The notes beneath the pieces are model-generated. The model saw nothing but the letters and a program-made list of their open reading frames with translations, was not told the DNA's origin and ran no database searches. From Hyalella azteca (taxonomy: Eukaryota; Arthropoda; Malacostraca; Amphipoda; Hyalellidae), in assembly GCF_000764305.2 (NCBI RefSeq), contig NW_025944664.1:1-64000 (forward strand): a DNA stretch of 64,000 bases, in the 5' to 3' direction. Every line of letters begins with the position of its first letter. The first letter of the stretch is position 1. This document shows positions 62,665 to 64,000 of the stretch, one piece after another. Both the position numbers and the translations under genes were made by a program.

Positions 62665-62794
62665 ATGGCATTCACAATAAAAAAATGCAGCATGATGCTG
62701 CATAAACTCTCTGATGCTGTTGTCAGAAGTGATGGGCGCCCTGAACAGAGTCTGCCACAAGCGTCTGCTGATGCTGTTGAAGTCAAGTCTGAGG
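62665..62794 (+). CDS. Acidic-linker gene, first visible coding exon
   Basis: Open from ATG 62665 (MAFTIKKCSMMLHKLSDAVV) to the donor GAGG|GTAAGC in phase 1, ending ADAVEVKSEG. The true 5' border is uncertain: the exon may begin at the ATG or at acceptor-like sites (gcttag before 62665, atgcag before 62691). EVKSE matches a SUMO consensus. It joins 63124 in phase. Confidence 0.5.
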
Positions 62795-63123
62795 GTAAGC
62801 AGAGTCTATGGTGTTACAGTTATTGTTGGTTGATGCGCATTGAAGATGACTGGTGGTATGACAACAAATTCTGATGTGCAAGGCTTCTAACAGATGTTTG
62901 ATTTTTTGTCACAACGGCTTTCCTTCTTCTACTGCATTCAATTAATCTGCACAATATATTTGCCTGCAGCCAAGTATGAGGGATTTAAAGACTGGTTTCC
63001 AATGTATGTATAACATTTTTTTCTGCTAGTTTATCTCCCTAGCTTGAAGTCTTTATTCTTCAGGTGTACTATAGGCAAGCCACCATCAATATAAAGCAAA
63101 ATTGTAATTATTTTCCTGCACAG

Positions 63124-63275
63124 AAGCTCGTGCTCCTTCTCCGCTTCTCTTCATGAAGGACGAGCCTGAAGATGAAGTGATGTATGATGTGTCTGTGAAG
63201 AATGAACTTTGCAGTGAGCATGTAAAACTTGAAGACGGATATCTGCAGGAGGAACGAGTCCTGTTTGAAGATGAG
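63124..63275 (+). CDS. Acidic-linker gene, next exon (gene continues off window)
   Basis: Acceptor attttcctgcacag and donor GAG|GTATGT give phases 1 in and 0 out. The peptide is acidic (EARAPSPLLFMKDEPEDEVM, then DVSVKNELCSEHVKLEDG). It carries three SUMO-type sites (MKDE, VKNE, VKLE), a pattern common in linkers of C2H2 zinc-finger and other transcription factors. No domain is visible yet. The resemblance to the PEVKVEPEEL linker of the gene at 32672-37444 hints at another zinc-finger gene, but this is not shown. Confidence 0.6.
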
Positions 63276-64000
63276 GTATGTAATGTTAACCGCTACAATT
63301 ATACATTTTGGAGATGATTTTGATGGCAAAACATGAATTTTTGCACATGAGAACAACACAATTCTATAATGTTGTAGCTTTAAAATTTGTAAGTTTTAAC
63401 TCCAGGTTTCAGGTAGCACGTGTACTCCCTCCCTAATATGTGATGTTGTACAATCAATTGAAGCACAGTAACCCATTTTATCATGTATATCTAGATTGTA
63501 TTAGAAATTGCCATACAAAAATTCCATTGGAAAACTTGAATAATGGCTGAATGCTGGATTCTTAAATGTTTAATCAACTATGGGACTTTATTAGGAGAGG
63601 CTATTGACTAATTAAGAGAGTTTATTTGGTCAGGGTTGATAAATGAATAATGGGCCAAAGTCACTTGATAATAGCTATCATCTACTTCATATATAACTTG
63701 GTGCTGTGAAATCCAGACTGCAATAAATAACAAATACAGTGTCACACCTGAATTCACTCCAATTATTGATTTAGACTGCAATTCTTCAGTAGTCACTGAT
63801 CTGTATCTCTCATTTCATATCATTCATCCTCCAAAGGTCTATCTATAATAACTGATTTCACATGAATACGATCAATTCTATTGACTAAATCAGTCATCCA
63901 TTATTCCTATTGTGCTGCAATTATAAGATTGAATCTTCGAATGAATAAACTTAAGAAACCGAACTAGTTCCAATCTTGCTTCCCCGGAACTAAGGACTTG
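63276..64000. other. Probable intron to window end
   Basis: AT-rich, no exon recognised. Confidence 0.4.

Overview
This is a eukaryotic nuclear window, gene-poor and repeat-rich. It has short spliced exons with GT/AG borders, AT-rich introns, tRNA-derived SINEs, hAT-like MITEs and many minisatellites. The overall look (a HADH-type gene, a C2H2 zinc-finger gene, TTAGG-like stretches, TE style) suggests an arthropod, possibly a crustacean. The species cannot be fixed from sequence alone. Two exact head-to-head Tn5 mosaic-end junctions (Nextera mate-pair adapter) and an N gap show a short-read draft assembly.

Layout. (1) 1-2.2 kb: the first two coding exons of a mitochondrial 3-hydroxyacyl-CoA dehydrogenase on the minus strand, with a 979-bp inverted-repeat transposon 156 bp upstream of the start codon. 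(2) 5.8-7.0 kb: three minisatellites. (3) 6.8-10.5 kb: a 3.7-kb dispersed segment with a diverged inverted copy at 39.2-41.8 kb. The left copy carries a SINE that is itself interrupted by another element with a 9-bp target duplication. (4) 10.5-26 kb: repeat mosaic with no convincing gene. It holds paired dispersed repeats, a perfect 64-bp palindrome, a hAT MITE, SINEs, an N gap and an adapter. (5) 32.6-37.4 kb: the best gene, a four-exon 838-residue C2H2 zinc-finger protein on the plus strand with matching splice phases. (6) 38.8-44.4 kb: more minisatellites, the second adapter and the inverted copy. (7) 46.3-48.7 kb: a candidate two-exon microprotein gene with two alternative-looking terminal exons, separated by a transposon carrying an 81-codon ORF. 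(8) 48.9-50.4 and 61.1-62.3 kb: two opposite-strand copies of one inverted-repeat transposon, one with a nested hAT MITE. (9) 50.4-61.1 kb: AT-rich non-coding DNA with one possible promoter. (10) 62.7-63.3 kb: two exons of an acidic protein running off the right end.

The genes show no sign of working together. The main interest lies in the repeats: minisatellites that seem to grow from single units inside a dispersed element, a small ORF kept open in both inverted copies, and a transposon family whose internal motif has changed in concert within each copy.
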